This document shows, one piece after another, positions 44,676 through 55,445 of a stretch of 64,000 bases of DNA; position 1 is the first letter of the stretch; each line of letters starts with the position of its first letter. The stretch covers positions 9,411-73,410 of the forward strand of contig CAICTM010000197.1 in assembly GCA_903772945.1 (NCBI GenBank). Direction: 5' to 3'. The stretch comes from Seminavis robusta. Lineage: Eukaryota > Bacillariophyta > Bacillariophyceae > Naviculales > Naviculaceae. The notes under the pieces are model-generated. The model ran no database searches and was not told the DNA's origin. It saw only the letters and a program-made list of their open reading frames with translations. The position numbers and the translations under genes were made by a program.

Positions 44676-44939
44676 GTGCAGAAGCTGAGGCGGTGGCTGG
44701 GAGTGGAGGAAGACTGGAAAGAGGGTCCAGGCTTTCTCGATCCTTTGCTTGAGAGGAATGAAGACCATAGGTATCCCCGAGATCGGCGAGATCCGGACTC
44801 AGTCTTTACCAAAACTGTCTTGTGGTGGGAAGATGGAAGGCCTCTAGCTAGCCCTGGACCAGGAAACAGATTAAGTCTTGATAAGATTGAAATTGCAGCC
44901 AAGGTTCTCGATGGATCTATCTTGGATGAGATTCCATGA
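44676..44939 (+). CDS. possible small protein, unknown function
   Basis: An 87-codon frame from an ATG at 44676 encodes a peptide with balanced, protein-like composition (RRWLGVEEDWKEGPGFLDPL, then YPRDRRDPDSVF, VLWWEDGRP and LDKIEIAAKVLDGSILDEIP). It has no low-complexity bias, unlike most chance frames nearby. There is no family match that I know and no second exon that I can join. It may be a real short gene, a remnant exon or chance. Confidence 0.25.
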   Translation: MQKLRRWLGVEEDWKEGPGFLDPLLERNEDHRYPRDRRDPDSVFTKTVLWWEDGRPLASPGPGNRLSLDKIEIAAKVLDGSILDEIP

Positions 44940-45753
44940 CTCAATAGAATCATTCGATTCAATCATTTCAATCTTCGCGAAAGTTGAAGTTGTTCCGGGG
45001 TCGTTAAGTCAAACTTGCACGAATCAACCTCGAACACGTCATGTACGACGCACCACGTGGAGCAAACACCAAAAAATTGAGAGATAGAGGACATCAACAT
45101 TCGATAGTAAGTACATGTACAGTGTTTTTGCGTACAGCTACTAGTGTACTGAGTTCTATCTCCAGTAGTGAACCGGTAGCTATTAATACCGGTACTATTA
45201 TTTTTATGTACTGTACTGAGTAAGCTTTTTTTAAAAGAGTCACCTGTTCATGTCGTTCGCTACTTATTTAGTTGGTTTACTTATTCTTATTGGCCCGAAA
45301 AAACTTTGCAGAACCCCGAAGTAGCTTCACAGCTCCTTCCACGGCTCCAGAATCAGCAGTAGCATTCTCATTTTTAACGGGCTTTCTGTCCAATGCTACA
45401 ATCTTGTTATCAAAGGAATCTATGCATTAATGGTATCATTCCTTCAGTTAAGGTCAACGACACAGGGAGCACCATTTTCTTGTTCGCTGGGGTTTTCAAG
45501 ACCAAGCAATCGCGTAATTTTTCGGACGCTCCTGTATACTCTTGTCTGTAGGATTTATGTAGGGTCGGTACAATTGTTAGAATGACGTTGCCCTTTTTGC
45601 AGGCTTCAGCTTATTCCGGCTTTTTGCAAGCTAGATCTAATTGTCAATCTCAGACTTGCTTGTGTGGTTGGTTGACTTCTAACAAAAGGCTGGTGATCAC
45701 TCGTTGCCACAATCGAGAAAGCTGGCTGACTGACTAACAAAGGTGCAAAGACA

Positions 45754-47646
45754 ATGACCTGCTCTATCAACGACGGAGAAGGGCTGGAGGCCGACCTTAC
45801 GATCGTGATCAATGGCGTCGTGGTTTCGAATCAATCCTTCTTGGCCTCTTCTGCCCACGGCGGTGCGCCGGTGGTGAAGAGCAGGCGCAATGATACGAAG
45901 ATTCCCAGTACTAGTATTCGTCCGAAAGAATCCTCCATTCCTTTCACTGGTGGCGCAAGGCACCATCCCGAAACCACCGATGAGGCCCGGGAACAGGTTG
46001 GCATGTTCCTTCAACACAGTCGGCGATTGAGCAGCAGGAAGATCCTTGAGGTCCCCACTTTTGACGCTCGTGAACTTCACCTGGGCCGGTGGCTTGGGTC
46101 TGGTGGGTTCTCTCATGTGGAAGAGCTCCGAGGCATTCTGGACATCCCAGGAGGATCCCGCAAGTCACTCGGGGCTGCTAGTCGGCGAAGGTTGTACTCA
46201 TTGTTGCGCATGTCATCCAAGATTGTGGAGGAAGATCCAACAGAACCAGAAGCGTCCAGTATCCACAGCAGCGGCAGTGGTGAACCCCTCGCGCATGAGC
46301 TCGGATACGAACCTGACCGGGTGGAGATGGAAGAAGAGGAAGACACCGAAACCAGTGAAACCAATGAAGACGCAGTGGAACCTATTCCTCCAGAAAACAC
46401 AGAGGCAGCACGGCGGTTCCTCGTCCAAAACTGTCTCCGTAGTTCAGGAGAATCAAGGTATGCCATCAAACGCCTGAGAAAGGAGATTGTTCAGGACCCG
46501 CAGCAGTATCCCTCCGGAGCCATGGATCTTGCAGCCGAGGCATTGTTCTTGACAAATCTCCAGCACCCAAACATTATCAAGTGCCGTGCCATTGGAACCA
46601 CCGATCCATTTGTGTCCAAACCCAGCCATGATGACTACTACTTTCTCGTCTTGGACAGGCTCTATGACACACTCACAGATCGCATGGCGAGGTGGAAGGA
46701 AGGCAAGCGCAAACTCAAGACATTGATTGGACGCATCACGGATGTGGGCGGTCGGAAACGCCGAGCTCTCTTGGACGAGCGACTTGCAGCAGCGTTTGAC
46801 TTGAGTGCGGCCCTGGCCTACCTGAAGGAGAATCGGATCATCCACAGAGAGTAAGTAGCAAGACCAAACTTTGCTGTTTGCAGAGCTTATTTCATCGGAG
46901 AACTTTCTCTGACACTTTGACTGCTGGAACAGCATCAAACCTGAGAATTTAGGCTTTGATATTGTAAGTCCTTCGGTTTTGTCTCCGTACCATCCCAGCT
47001 GTCTTGTTTGGCTCACCTCTTTCTTTCCTCGTGCTACTTACAGAGAGGAGATATCAAAGTTTTTGACTTTGGCTTGGCCAGAGAGCTCCGTGATGTTGAC
47101 AGGGACCCTGATCTCAAAGGCATGTATCGCTTGTCGAATATGACTGGTAGCCTACGGTACATGGCACCAGAAGTTGGGAGTGTGGCAACCCCTTACAATG
47201 AGGCATGTGATGTATATTCATTCACCGTTGTACTCTGGGAAATGCTCAGTCTCCAGCGAGCCTACATGGATGTTGGCGTCTCCCAAGCCTTGTTCATGCG
47301 CAGTGTTTTTGCGGAAAGGATGCGGCCACCCCTTCGGCACTCTTGGAGCCGAAATCTTCAAGAACTGTTCAAGGGGGGCTGGGCCCATGATCCCAGAGAA
47401 CGCCTCACTGCTGAGAAGTGCAATGAGATGTTGCGTAACGAGTTGGTGGCGATGAGGCATGGAGATGATGAAGGTTTGGACCACGTGCGTCGACGGTCCA
47501 CCTACATTTTGGAGGAAGAGGAAGCAGCTCGGTCAGGCTGGGCACGGTCAGCGTCCACCTCCGACGTCGTCGAGCCTCGCAAAAACAGACCCCAAAGACG
47601 ATCGTCTTGTACAGAGCTGAATATCCACGGAAGCTCCCCTTTCTAA
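45754..47646 (+). CDS. serine/threonine protein kinase with long acidic insert in the N-lobe
   Basis: Exons 45754-46850, 46933-46963 and 47044-47646 give 576 residues. The 31-nt middle exon is needed to complete the catalytic loop: HRE would otherwise end, but the splice gives HRDIKPENLGFDI (H364-D366). The next junction leads to RGDIKVFDFGLA (DFG at 384-386) and YMAPEVG. The glycine loop is LGSGGFSHVEEL (about 114-125) and the ATP Lys is in YAIKRLRKE (about 238). Between these two normally adjacent strands lies an insert of about 110 residues, rich in Glu, Asp and Ser (MEEEEDTETSETNEDAVE). The kinase core is complete and should be active. The C-terminal tail is basic and Ser-rich (RRRSTYILEEEE, KNRPQRRSSCTEL). 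Subfamily uncertain; the TKL-like WEMLSLQRAYMD segment is compatible with a plant/protist group. Confidence 0.87.
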
Positions 47647-47884
47647 GCTATGAACAAATGCATGTATGAAACTGCCTGCCTTCGAAGCAAGAGGCCGGCC
47701 CGAACTGAGCACGGTAGAAGTAGATGTTTCGGCACTTAAACGTATTTAGATTTATTAGAAGATTTAGACGAACCTACCGATCCTGCCGCCACTATTAATA
47801 GCTAGTCCAGAAAACAACAGCAGCAGCGCGGTGGTGAAACGCCGAGACCGGGGCCCTTTACCGGTATCTCTGCAATCGTTTCGT

Positions 47885-49288
47885 TTAGGGTCCTACTGCT
47901 CGGCCCATGGTGTGAGTTTCGTTATTGAACTGTGTATTGAATGCAGGCCGATGTTCCAGGGCTTCTTTGACGGATACCTTCATGAGAAAATGTGTTCCAG
48001 GAGGGATCAATCGATTGTGGCTCGTGCTCTGGACGAACAGGCGGTAGCCTTCTGGGATATCCTTTGGGCCCTTGCGGATTTGCTTGACATCGATGGGCCA
48101 CCCCAGTTGCCGCCGACAGGCATCCTTGCCAATGGTAAAAGTATCCTTTTCAATGTTCTGCAATAGCATGGCCTTGTTTTGAGAAATGTTCTCCATGCGA
48201 GCCAATGCATAGTATCCGGCTCCCTGCGTGTACGTGACTCTGTGCTTTTCACAAGCATCCTTGAACGTTGTCTTCACGTCACTTGGTGGCATGACGACGT
48301 AGGAACCCAAAGCACCATCGCCTTCAAGTTCAAATTCGTAGCATATCTTGACTTCCTTATCCTTGACGGAGCCATCCATCACTTCTGTCTTTCCGTTCTT
48401 GGTCAGAAATAGCCGAAAGGGCACGGACCGGCCTTTGTCAATGAAAACAGTCCGCTGGGGATCCGTGTGGCAGTTAAAGTTGGTAACACGAAATATGTAT
48501 TTGCCAGAGGGGGCACTGGCCCAAAAGATGTTCTCCACGGGTTCCGTGGAAGCGTTTGCGGCGTCGACATTCATGTCTACGTCAAGCCATCCACCGCATT
48601 CCGCCTCCTTGTTACCATAATAAATGGTAGTCCCATCCGGAGTAATACAGCTAAGGTCCAAGTCGGCAATGTCATTCCAGATCAACGAGGCCTGCAGTGC
48701 CTTGCACGAACGTGCACCCTCACGCTTGAGGCGGAGACGCAACACTTTTGAGCCCAGGTTGGTGCCGTCGTCGTCCACAATAGGGTCCTGGTCGTTGCCA
48801 TCATTGCTATTGTCGTCAGTCCTCGCCTGCTTGCTGGGCCGAGGGTTTGTGTCTGGAGGTGCTGGTGCTGGGGATGTAGCGGGGGACGGAGCAGGGGAAG
48901 GAGCCGCCGCAGGAGCCGGTGCAGGAGGAGAATCCGCATTGACAGCCGCCCCGTCGGCAGCAATCTGCAAGAGTACTTGAGAGTTGGCTGGAATCTTTCG
49001 ATTATGGCTAGAACTCTGCACGAATACTCGGGTCCCCGCTGGAATCCCAGCAGGCGTAATAGTGGCTTTTCCATTCGCTGGCAAGCCGAGGAGAGCACGA
49101 GCATCGGCTCCTCGCTTGAAGATGGTGTCCGAAACCGCTATTACATCCTTCGAAGCTGAGATATTTTCTTTCCTTTGAACGAGGTAGTACGGGGTAAGGT
49201 AGGCCACATTGGCAGCCAAGGCAAGTTCTCTGATCGTACTGCCGCCACCGCCGGAGTCCAGCACAGTAAAATTGTTCGGAAGAGCCAT
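47885..49288 (-). CDS. DUF2135-like domain protein flanked by a duplicated module
   Basis: Single exon, 467 residues; the first ATG in frame is at 49288. The central domain (about 195-310) has ASLIWNDIADLDLSCITPDG, then TTIYYGNKEAECGGWLDVDM and FWASAPSGKYIFRVTNFN, the pattern of the DUF2135/YfaP beta-sandwich family of unknown function. A Pro/Ala/Ser-rich linker (about 115-150) precedes it. The terminal regions repeat each other: YYLVQRKENIS with RVFVQSSSHNRKIP (89-100), and YYALARMENIS with RLFVQSTSHNRLIP (418-429). No signal peptide is seen, so the protein is probably cytosolic. It lies tail to tail with the kinase gene (stops 239 bases apart). Confidence 0.8.
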   Translation of the reverse strand: MALPNNFTVLDSGGGGSTIRELALAANVAYLTPYYLVQRKENISASKDVIAVSDTIFKRGADARALLGLPANGKATITPAGIPAGTRVFVQSSSHNRKIPANSQVLLQIAADGAAVNADSPPAPAPAAAPSPAPSPATSPAPAPPDTNPRPSKQARTDDNSNDGNDQDPIVDDDGTNLGSKVLRLRLKREGARSCKALQASLIWNDIADLDLSCITPDGTTIYYGNKEAECGGWLDVDMNVDAANASTEPVENIFWASAPSGKYIFRVTNFNCHTDPQRTVFIDKGRSVPFRLFLTKNGKTEVMDGSVKDKEVKICYEFELEGDGALGSYVVMPPSDVKTTFKDACEKHRVTYTQGAGYYALARMENISQNKAMLLQNIEKDTFTIGKDACRRQLGWPIDVKQIRKGPKDIPEGYRLFVQSTSHNRLIPPGTHFLMKVSVKEALEHRPAFNTQFNNETHTMGRAVGP

Positions 49289-49528
49289 AACCTTGGTTCC
49301 AAGCGCAAGCAAAGCGATAAAATGAAACTGAAATCTGAAAGAGACCCCACATTCGTACCGCAGGGAGCGCTGGACCCGGAAGCAAAGGCTTGGTCACCTC
49401 ACCAAATTCGTTCCACTCGCGACTTGGCCAAATTTGGTTTGGATCCGGAACATCAAGCTCCATTTCAGCAGGACAGCCCCAAGGCCGAGGCGAGCTTAGA
49501 GACAAGGGTTTGTGCTGACTCATCACTT

Positions 49529-49530
<2 letters not shown>

Positions 49531-49560
<30 letters not shown>
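49531..49560. repeat. (CT)15 microsatellite
   Basis: Fifteen perfect CT dinucleotides upstream of the SnoaL-like gene, about 330 bases before its start codon. It may be part of the promoter or only a simple repeat. Confidence 0.97.
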
Positions 49561-49564
<4 letters not shown>

Positions 49565-49886
49565 ACTGTACACCCGTACCTACCGTATTGTCTGATTGAT
49601 GTAGATTCATGTACTGCGTGCAACCCAAGCTACCAACCAGAAGACCGGTTCCATTGCTCAAGACAGGTTCCATCCTGGGTGGTCCCTGGAATACCACGGA
49701 ACAGTTCTTATTAGCCAGGCTTTGCCAAATTTCTTTCGTGGTTGTTTTTGATTAGGCGGGGGAAGCAGAAAACCCCAGCCTTAGTTAGACTGGTTTTGCC
49801 AAGATTTCTTTCGGGGCGGCTCACAATAATGTTAGCAAAGATTGAGGTTTGTTTGTTTGCTTGCGACGGCTTAACAATCCACCACG

Positions 49887-50336
49887 ATGGACCGTGAGGC
49901 TTTGCTCCACCATTCCAAAGCCTTATGCACTGCATTTGCGAATCATGATAGCATGGATCAGATTGTGCAGTGCTTTTCTTCCACCAGAGCAAATGATATT
50001 CGTTGTTTCGAGCACGGCCTCCAGCGGTTGGCACCCTTTTTGGGCCGGTCCTTTCAGGGAGTCGATGGATTGAAGGAATACTTTGCGATTATTGCAGATC
50101 TTCTGTCCTACGAAACAATGGAGTTTTCAGATTATATAGTCGATGTAGAAGAACGTGTAGTTTCGGTTCGTGGCAAGGCCAAGTTCACATGGAAGAGCAC
50201 GGGCAACAGCTGGGACGAAGTCTTCATCTACAGACTGCAACTCGACGAAGATGGCAAGGTTATTGTGTATGAAGTGTGGGCAGATTCTGGTGCTGCGTAT
50301 CTAGCCAGCAAGGGAGAGCTTGCTGGCGACAACTAG
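49887..50336 (+). CDS. SnoaL/NTF2-like fold protein
   Basis: Single exon, 149 residues, with ATG in the context ACGATGGAC. The order helix (LLHHSKALCTAFANHDSMDQIVQCF), a loop with LGRSFQGVDGLKEYFAIIADLL, then strands (SDYIVDVEERVVSVRGKAKF, DEVFIYRLQLDEDGKVIVYEVWAD) matches the cone-shaped NTF2/SnoaL fold. This fold holds small enzymes (isomerases, cyclases, dehydratases) and ligand-binding proteins; nothing here decides which. No signal peptide, so probably cytosolic. The stop is followed directly by CTAGCTAGCTACCGGTAC, the palindromic intergenic sequence of this genome. Confidence 0.75.
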   Translation: MDREALLHHSKALCTAFANHDSMDQIVQCFSSTRANDIRCFEHGLQRLAPFLGRSFQGVDGLKEYFAIIADLLSYETMEFSDYIVDVEERVVSVRGKAKFTWKSTGNSWDEVFIYRLQLDEDGKVIVYEVWADSGAAYLASKGELAGDN

Positions 50337-50714
50337 CTAGCTACCGGTACAGTTGTGCTGGAATTGACTGCATATGCAAATCTGTGAACAGAACCAAGCG
50401 CCTACCGGTACTAGTGCCGGTATGTATGAATGATTTCTTTTATCCCCCTAGCTTTCTCAAATGAACGAAAGGATGATCTGAAACAGGAGACAAAAACTTG
50501 ACATATATACCTAACCAATCCTGTTGTCAATTCGCCCAAGATATGCAAGGATTTCCATACGAACCTCGGCTACCGTAGCTAGCAAATCCTAGGAGATTGA
50601 TGCAAAGACTAGCTAGGATATTGTAACCAATAACTAATTGTTATAGATACACTGCTTCGACTATTTTAAAATAATATTAATAACGTAAGAATCCATCTCT
50701 CTTTTTGAGTCGAT
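50337..50714. other. convergent 3' flanks
   Basis: Gap between two convergent genes. I see only 3' untranslated sequence with CTAGCTACCGGTAC and TACCGGTACTAG words near its left end, and an AT-rich right end. Confidence 0.55.
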
Positions 50715-52040
50715 TCACGACGAGGACGACTTACTGCCCAGTCGGGAGGGAGACGCACTGGGATAGTACGGTTTGTTGGAAGCATCATTGTTTCGCTTGG
50801 CTCCCGCCCCCCGCAGAACACCGCCACCCGGCCGCGGCACACTAGAGACACCCGGTGGCCTTGCGAAAGAAGTACTGCCAGCCTGTTTCCTTGCCGCCGC
50901 AATGGCCGCCACTTCGGCCGACGGTGTCACTTTCTTGACGGCCGCGGCCAATAATCCCTTGGGCAAGGGTGCCTTATTTTGGGAGAGACCACCGGGCGGT
51001 GCCGCGGGTCGGATAATTTTGGGAGGTGAATTGTTATGGCGTGCGTTGTTGTGCGGTTTATTGGGTGTACTCTCGGCCGAGACTTCTCCTCGTTTGGGTG
51101 CCCGCGCCCATTTGACCTGAACGATGCGGTCCAAAAGTGTTTTTCGATTCAACGAAGCAATGGCCAATTCGCACGCTTCGGGTTGACTGTATTCGATAAA
51201 CGCTTGTCCCTTGTCGGGTTGGATTCGTACGGCCAGAATTTCTCCAAAGGCATAGAATTGATCTCTGATATCGTCTTCGGTGGTCGGCGGAAACGGAGGA
51301 TCCCCGACATAACGCAAATACGCCGTGGCGGTGGCACGTTCGTAGTCATCTTCTTCATCTTGTTTTTGTTCGTGAAATTCTCGTCGTTTCTGTTTGCCGA
51401 TAATCTTTTTGGCGACGGGATCGTTGGTGCCATAGAATCGATCTTTGGTATTTTGTTGTGACATGGGGTCATTGCGGTCGCGCGGCATTTCATGACGAAA
51501 GGGACATTTGGATCCTCGATCGCATTCTCCCTTGGCAAAAAAGGAACACAGCTTGGGCAGATTGCGTTCGTAGCGCGGTTCCATGCGAGCCATGTCGGCC
51601 AATTTGGCGTGTGCGAGTGCATTGGGTGTATTGGCAGATGCTCCTTGTGCTAGAGCACGTTCTTGTTGTGCCGTATACCAGGCTCGATTGGCTTGAGACT
51701 GTGGGGGCGCCATGACGGCCGAGGCGGATCCACTCTCTCGGAGTACCTTGTCTCGTACTTTGACGGGCAATCCGTACTGAAGGTCGTAGATACAGACTTG
51801 ACAGACATTCTTGGCTTGGGCACAATTGCGACAAATCTCTACACGCTTCAAACGACCCTTGGTTCCTGCTTGCCACGCAAAGACAGTAAAGGGAGCCTCG
51901 CAAATCTGACACTTTTTGCCAAAGGCTTCTTTGGTCATTCGAACATATGGATTGTCACCCAAACAAGTCTCACACACCAGAGGAAACTCTGTGTCCCCTT
52001 CCCATTGCTGCTTGACATCGTCGCGTTTGATAGACGCCAT
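50715..52040 (-). CDS. RBM22: pre-mRNA splicing factor RBM22/SLT11
   Basis: Single exon, 441 residues. The N-terminal Cys-rich zinc domain has VCETCLGDN, KKCQICEAPF, EICRNCAQAKNVCQVC and YDLQYGLPVKVRD, as in RBM22/Slt11/Ecm2. A CCCH finger follows (LCSFFAKGECDRGSKCPFRH, about 161-182). An RRM then spans about 237-311 (TEDDIRDQFYAFGEILAVRI with GQAFIEYSQPEACELAI). The C-terminal 120 residues are Pro/Ala/Ser-rich. RBM22 contacts the U6 ISL and the pre-mRNA near the 5' splice site in the activated spliceosome, so it belongs to the nuclear splicing machinery. The domain order and the length fit the family well (human RBM22 is about 420). No intron is needed. Confidence 0.95.
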   Translation of the reverse strand: MASIKRDDVKQQWEGDTEFPLVCETCLGDNPYVRMTKEAFGKKCQICEAPFTVFAWQAGTKGRLKRVEICRNCAQAKNVCQVCIYDLQYGLPVKVRDKVLRESGSASAVMAPPQSQANRAWYTAQQERALAQGASANTPNALAHAKLADMARMEPRYERNLPKLCSFFAKGECDRGSKCPFRHEMPRDRNDPMSQQNTKDRFYGTNDPVAKKIIGKQKRREFHEQKQDEEDDYERATATAYLRYVGDPPFPPTTEDDIRDQFYAFGEILAVRIQPDKGQAFIEYSQPEACELAIASLNRKTLLDRIVQVKWARAPKRGEVSAESTPNKPHNNARHNNSPPKIIRPAAPPGGLSQNKAPLPKGLLAAAVKKVTPSAEVAAIAAARKQAGSTSFARPPGVSSVPRPGGGVLRGAGAKRNNDASNKPYYPSASPSRLGSKSSSS

Positions 52041-52501
52041 GATACATCAACACCTTATTACTTGATTGGAGGAAGCTCGAAATTGAATGGACTTCTTTGT
52101 TTTTGTGTGGTGTTGCGAGCGGCGAGAGTTGCTGCGAGCGCCATCTGGGATTGAACTTGGACGCACGTTTGTTTTATGCTTGGGCCGTGACATCATGTAA
52201 CCCCCTATTTATTGGGGGGGTCTTCAGCTTCCGTGAGATCCGAAACTCGGACGGCTGGAAGCCTCGTTTCCCCACCATGGCCACATGTTTGTGAGATCCA
52301 CCAGAAAGTCAAGAGGCGATTGCCATAGCTTTGGTTCCATCGAATCGAATCTGGATTCGGATAGCTGGAGGCCCTCGTTTTCGTGTCCCTCATGTATGTT
52401 TTATCATATCATATGCGCGAGATCCCCACAAAATAATATAGACTAGACCATCATCGGATTTGAGAGTGCGCACGTGCCGTGCGATAAGCAAGGCATAGAA
52501 A
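52041..52501. other. divergent promoter region with a short repeat
   Basis: The splicing factor gene and the exostosin gene are transcribed away from each other from this 461-bp region, so it should carry both promoters. It contains an imperfect direct repeat: near 52238 ACTCGGACGGCTGGAAGCC, then TCGTTTCCCC, and near 52352 ATTCGGATAGCTGGAGGCC, then TCGTTTTCG. No core promoter element is clear. Confidence 0.55.
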
Positions 52502-54420
52502 ATGGTGAAACGACAGACACTGAGGAGTACCAAAGCTCAGGATGGCGGCAGAAAGAATCCATGTGGAGTACACAGTTTGGGTGTGGTGGTCTGGATGGCT
52601 GTCGCCACCTTTGTGTGCATTTCCCTCTTGAAGGAATCGGCATCCGTCTCTGGATCGGTGTCCCGTGTCAATCGGTCGGTGGATCTAGAGTTTCTGACCT
52701 TTTCCGCCACTTCGTTGGTCGCTACTTCTGCTTCTGCTACCGACACACAACCACCACAAGCAGTGGTACGGGTTGACCCAAAGCCATTTCGATTTTACGT
52801 CTACGAACAATTTGCAGACAATGAATGGTCTCCTCGAAATTTGAGTGACTGTATTCTCAGAAAGAATCCAAAGACTGGAAACTGTGATTGGGGTAAGCAA
52901 GCAGCAGAATGATTGATTCACCCTTGGTCATGCTCCCAAAAGCTCATTTATTTATTTGCCTGCCCTCTACATACCGGTATCTCCAAAAAGCCTTGACTAC
53001 TTGTGTGGATGATGGGACTGCTGGCTCTAGATATGCGTCCAGGAGGAAAAATTTCAATGGAGGTATGTTTATTGTGATCACAGCAGGCCTAGCTTGGAAA
53101 AATCCAGTTTTGCTCCTTTTGATGACCAGACCACTCTGTCTTTTCTCATCTCATTTATCTTGTGTTTGGCTTGCTTCTGTACTAAATGTATTTCAAGATG
53201 TGCTACTCGCAGACCTATTCTTGAGATATCCCATTGGGGAAGGAAGTGCACCTGCCGTCACATCATTTGCCACCAGGACGCAGGATCCCCAACAAGCGGA
53301 TGCCTTTATCGTTGCATATGCTCATGACGGCCACTGCAACTGTCACTCGGTCGATTCCAAATGTCCAAAGACACCCCAAATGGCACAAGAAATCGACGAA
53401 GTATTCAAAACGCTCCATCACTACAACACCAACCACAACAAGAATCGTCACTTGTTTCTATCCTCCAAAGACTCTCCGTTTTCTCATATCAAGATTCGAG
53501 ATGTCCCCATGAGAACGACGTTGGGAGACTTGAGGAAACGATCGTGTCTGGCAACCTCCAACTCCAGTGGCGGCAATCATCTCTGTCCCGATATTGTTAT
53601 TCCGTACCTCAACACTCATCCCTTTTACCAGCCACATGCAATTCAAACACGACCAAAGGAATGGTGGACCACCCGCACCCGGACCATTGCGGTGGCGGCC
53701 ATCTTTGGTCGGGTATGGGATCCCAGTTTCCGCAATTACGTCTTGGATAATATCGAACCAGTGATTCGGCGGCACAGTGGCGATTCTACCATTGGTGGCT
53801 TGCCGGTCCAAATTGGATCCTTACAAGGAAAAGAACGGAACATTGACAAGGAACAGGCCACCTTTGAACTCTACCAGAATTCCATCTTTTGTTTGATCTT
53901 ACCAGGAGATGGACCCGCCCAGAAACGATTCTTTGACGTGATTATGAGTGGATGCATCCCCGTGGTCTTTGTCTCGCAACGTCGTCAGAATCTGGACCCG
54001 TCCGTCGCCAAGGCATATCCAAGTTGGTGGTCTGGGATGGACAATTCCATCCCCGCAAGGCAAAGCATCCGTACATCGTACCCGTTTCCCAAAGGATTCT
54101 TTCTCGATCAACCATCGCTCGGGATTGATTATTCCTCCTTTGTGGTACAAATCACACACGATACAACACCGGGACGATCGTGCGACTTTTCGTGTGGACA
54201 CAAAGTGAATGCGACCTGTCAATTGGATTGTTTGGTACCAGAGCTGGAACGCATCATGGACACTCCAGAAGAACTCGTTCGATTGCGCCGGAATCTACAA
54301 GAGGCTGCCGTCCTACTCAACTATGGAATGGAAGACCATGCGTTTGAAACGTTTGATGCCTTTGCGGTATTGTTGGCCCAACTGGGACACATTTTGGAGC
54401 GTCTGCCGCCAATGCACTGA
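52502..54420 (+). CDS. exostosin-family (GT47-like) glycosyltransferase
   Basis: Exons 52502-52892, 52991-53062 and 53198-54420 give 561 residues; both introns are phase 1 and the small second exon (72 nt, ALTTCVDDGTAGSRYASRRK) closes in frame to NGDVLLADLFLRYPI. A type II anchor lies at about 26-44 (SLGVVVWMAVATFVCISLL), so it should be a Golgi enzyme. RFYVYEQF begins the catalytic part, as in exostosins; then come YPIGEGSAPAVTSFATRTQD, HHYNTNHNKNRHLFLSSKD, DIVIPYLNTHPF and the C-terminal donor-binding half (FCLILPGDGPAQKRFFDVIM and GCIPVVFVS), which is the family's best conserved segment. Cys-rich loops (HCNCHSVDSKC, CDFSCGHKVNATCQLDC) suggest lumenal disulfides. Acceptor unknown; cell-wall or mucilage polysaccharide synthesis is plausible in a diatom. 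Confidence 0.9.
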
Positions 54421-54479
54421 ATGAATGACAAAGCCGATAAATCATGGGGCCGGTGACCCACAGGAACAAAGGCCTTCCA

Positions 54480-55445
54480 ACGTGTGCCCCGATTTTGATC
54501 TTGATTCAGGGGCTGGATTTTTGGAACGTGTTGAGGCCGGAATTGATAAGTCGAAGTTTGATTCTTTGATTAAGGTACGACAGAAAGAAATTGTATGTTC
54601 TGCGAGAGCAGCTTGCTATTCAGCGCAAGTTCGAAATGATTGTATGCGAGGGGCACGGTCCGCTGGAATCATTCAACCGGCTGAGGCGATTCCTTGCTTT
54701 GACCGTGGACAAGTGGAGTCAAGCATTAGGAATTCATATGACAGCCATTGAGAAATGGGCGCCCCTCCAGGATGATCGAACTACCTTTTGACTGTTCTGC
54801 TGGGTTTGCTTTGTAACAGTTTGTGCTTGTCTACTACAATTGGACTCATCTCCTTTGTTCCTTCTAATGTTGCCTGCAAGGTCCAGATGGTGAAAATATT
54901 CTGCAGGGGTTAACCAGAGCACATCCTGGAGAACAAGGGATGTTGACAAAATGTCATTCGAGCTGACAAACCCGACCGCCGATGGCGATCTTGATTCAGG
55001 GGCACTTTTGTTGTTGGAACATGTTGAGGCCGGTATTGATTGGTCAAAGTTTGATTCTTTTAATAAGGTATGACAGAAACAACTTGTATGGTGGGAGCAG
55101 CTTGCTATTCATCGCAAGTTCGAAATGATTGTATGCGAGGGGCACGGTCCGCTGGAATCATTCAACCGGCTGAGGCGATTCCTTGCTTTGACCGTGGACA
55201 AGTGGAGTCAAGCATTAGGAATTCATATGACAGCCATTGAGAAATGGGCGCCCCTCCAGGATGATCGAACTATGTTTTGTCTGTTCTGCTGTGTTGGTTT
55301 TGCACCAGGTTGCTATGCCTTTTTATCTACAGCTGGACTCATTTCCTTGTGTCCACACTGTCATTTCCTTCAAGGTCCATTTTGGAGACAGTCTTCAGAG
55401 GGTAACCAGAACACATCCCGGAGTAAGATGGATGTTCACAAAAGA
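54480..55445 (+). pseudogene. tandemly duplicated decayed coding fragment, about 489-bp period
   Basis: Two direct copies, about 54480-54960 and 54970-55445, match base for base over about 165 bp (from GCAAGTTCGAAATGATTG at 54625 and 55114) and diverge elsewhere. In copy one a frame starting at 54425 (FDLDSGAGFLERVEAGIDKS) must shift by one base near 54575 to continue into LYVLREQLAIQRKFEMIVCE, GHGPLESFNRLRRFLALTVD and KWSQALGIHMTAIEKW, which then ends at a stop. Copy two has the same frame content with more damage upstream. The GTACGACAG between the two frames is too short to be an intron. This looks like a duplicated gene relic; no family recognised. Confidence 0.5.

Larger units (their letters stand above)
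42356..45753. other. 3.4-kb intergenic region with a MITE
   Basis: This stretch holds the foldback element at 43217-43535 and one small possible coding frame at 44676-44939. Otherwise I see unique, AT-balanced sequence with scattered CTAGCTAG and TACCGGTA palindromes (about 43010, 43872, 44612, 45173). Confidence 0.6.

Noticed and set aside
54425-54751. Two-exon gene with an intron at GTACGACAG
   Set aside because: A nine-base intron is not possible; the frame change is better explained by decay.
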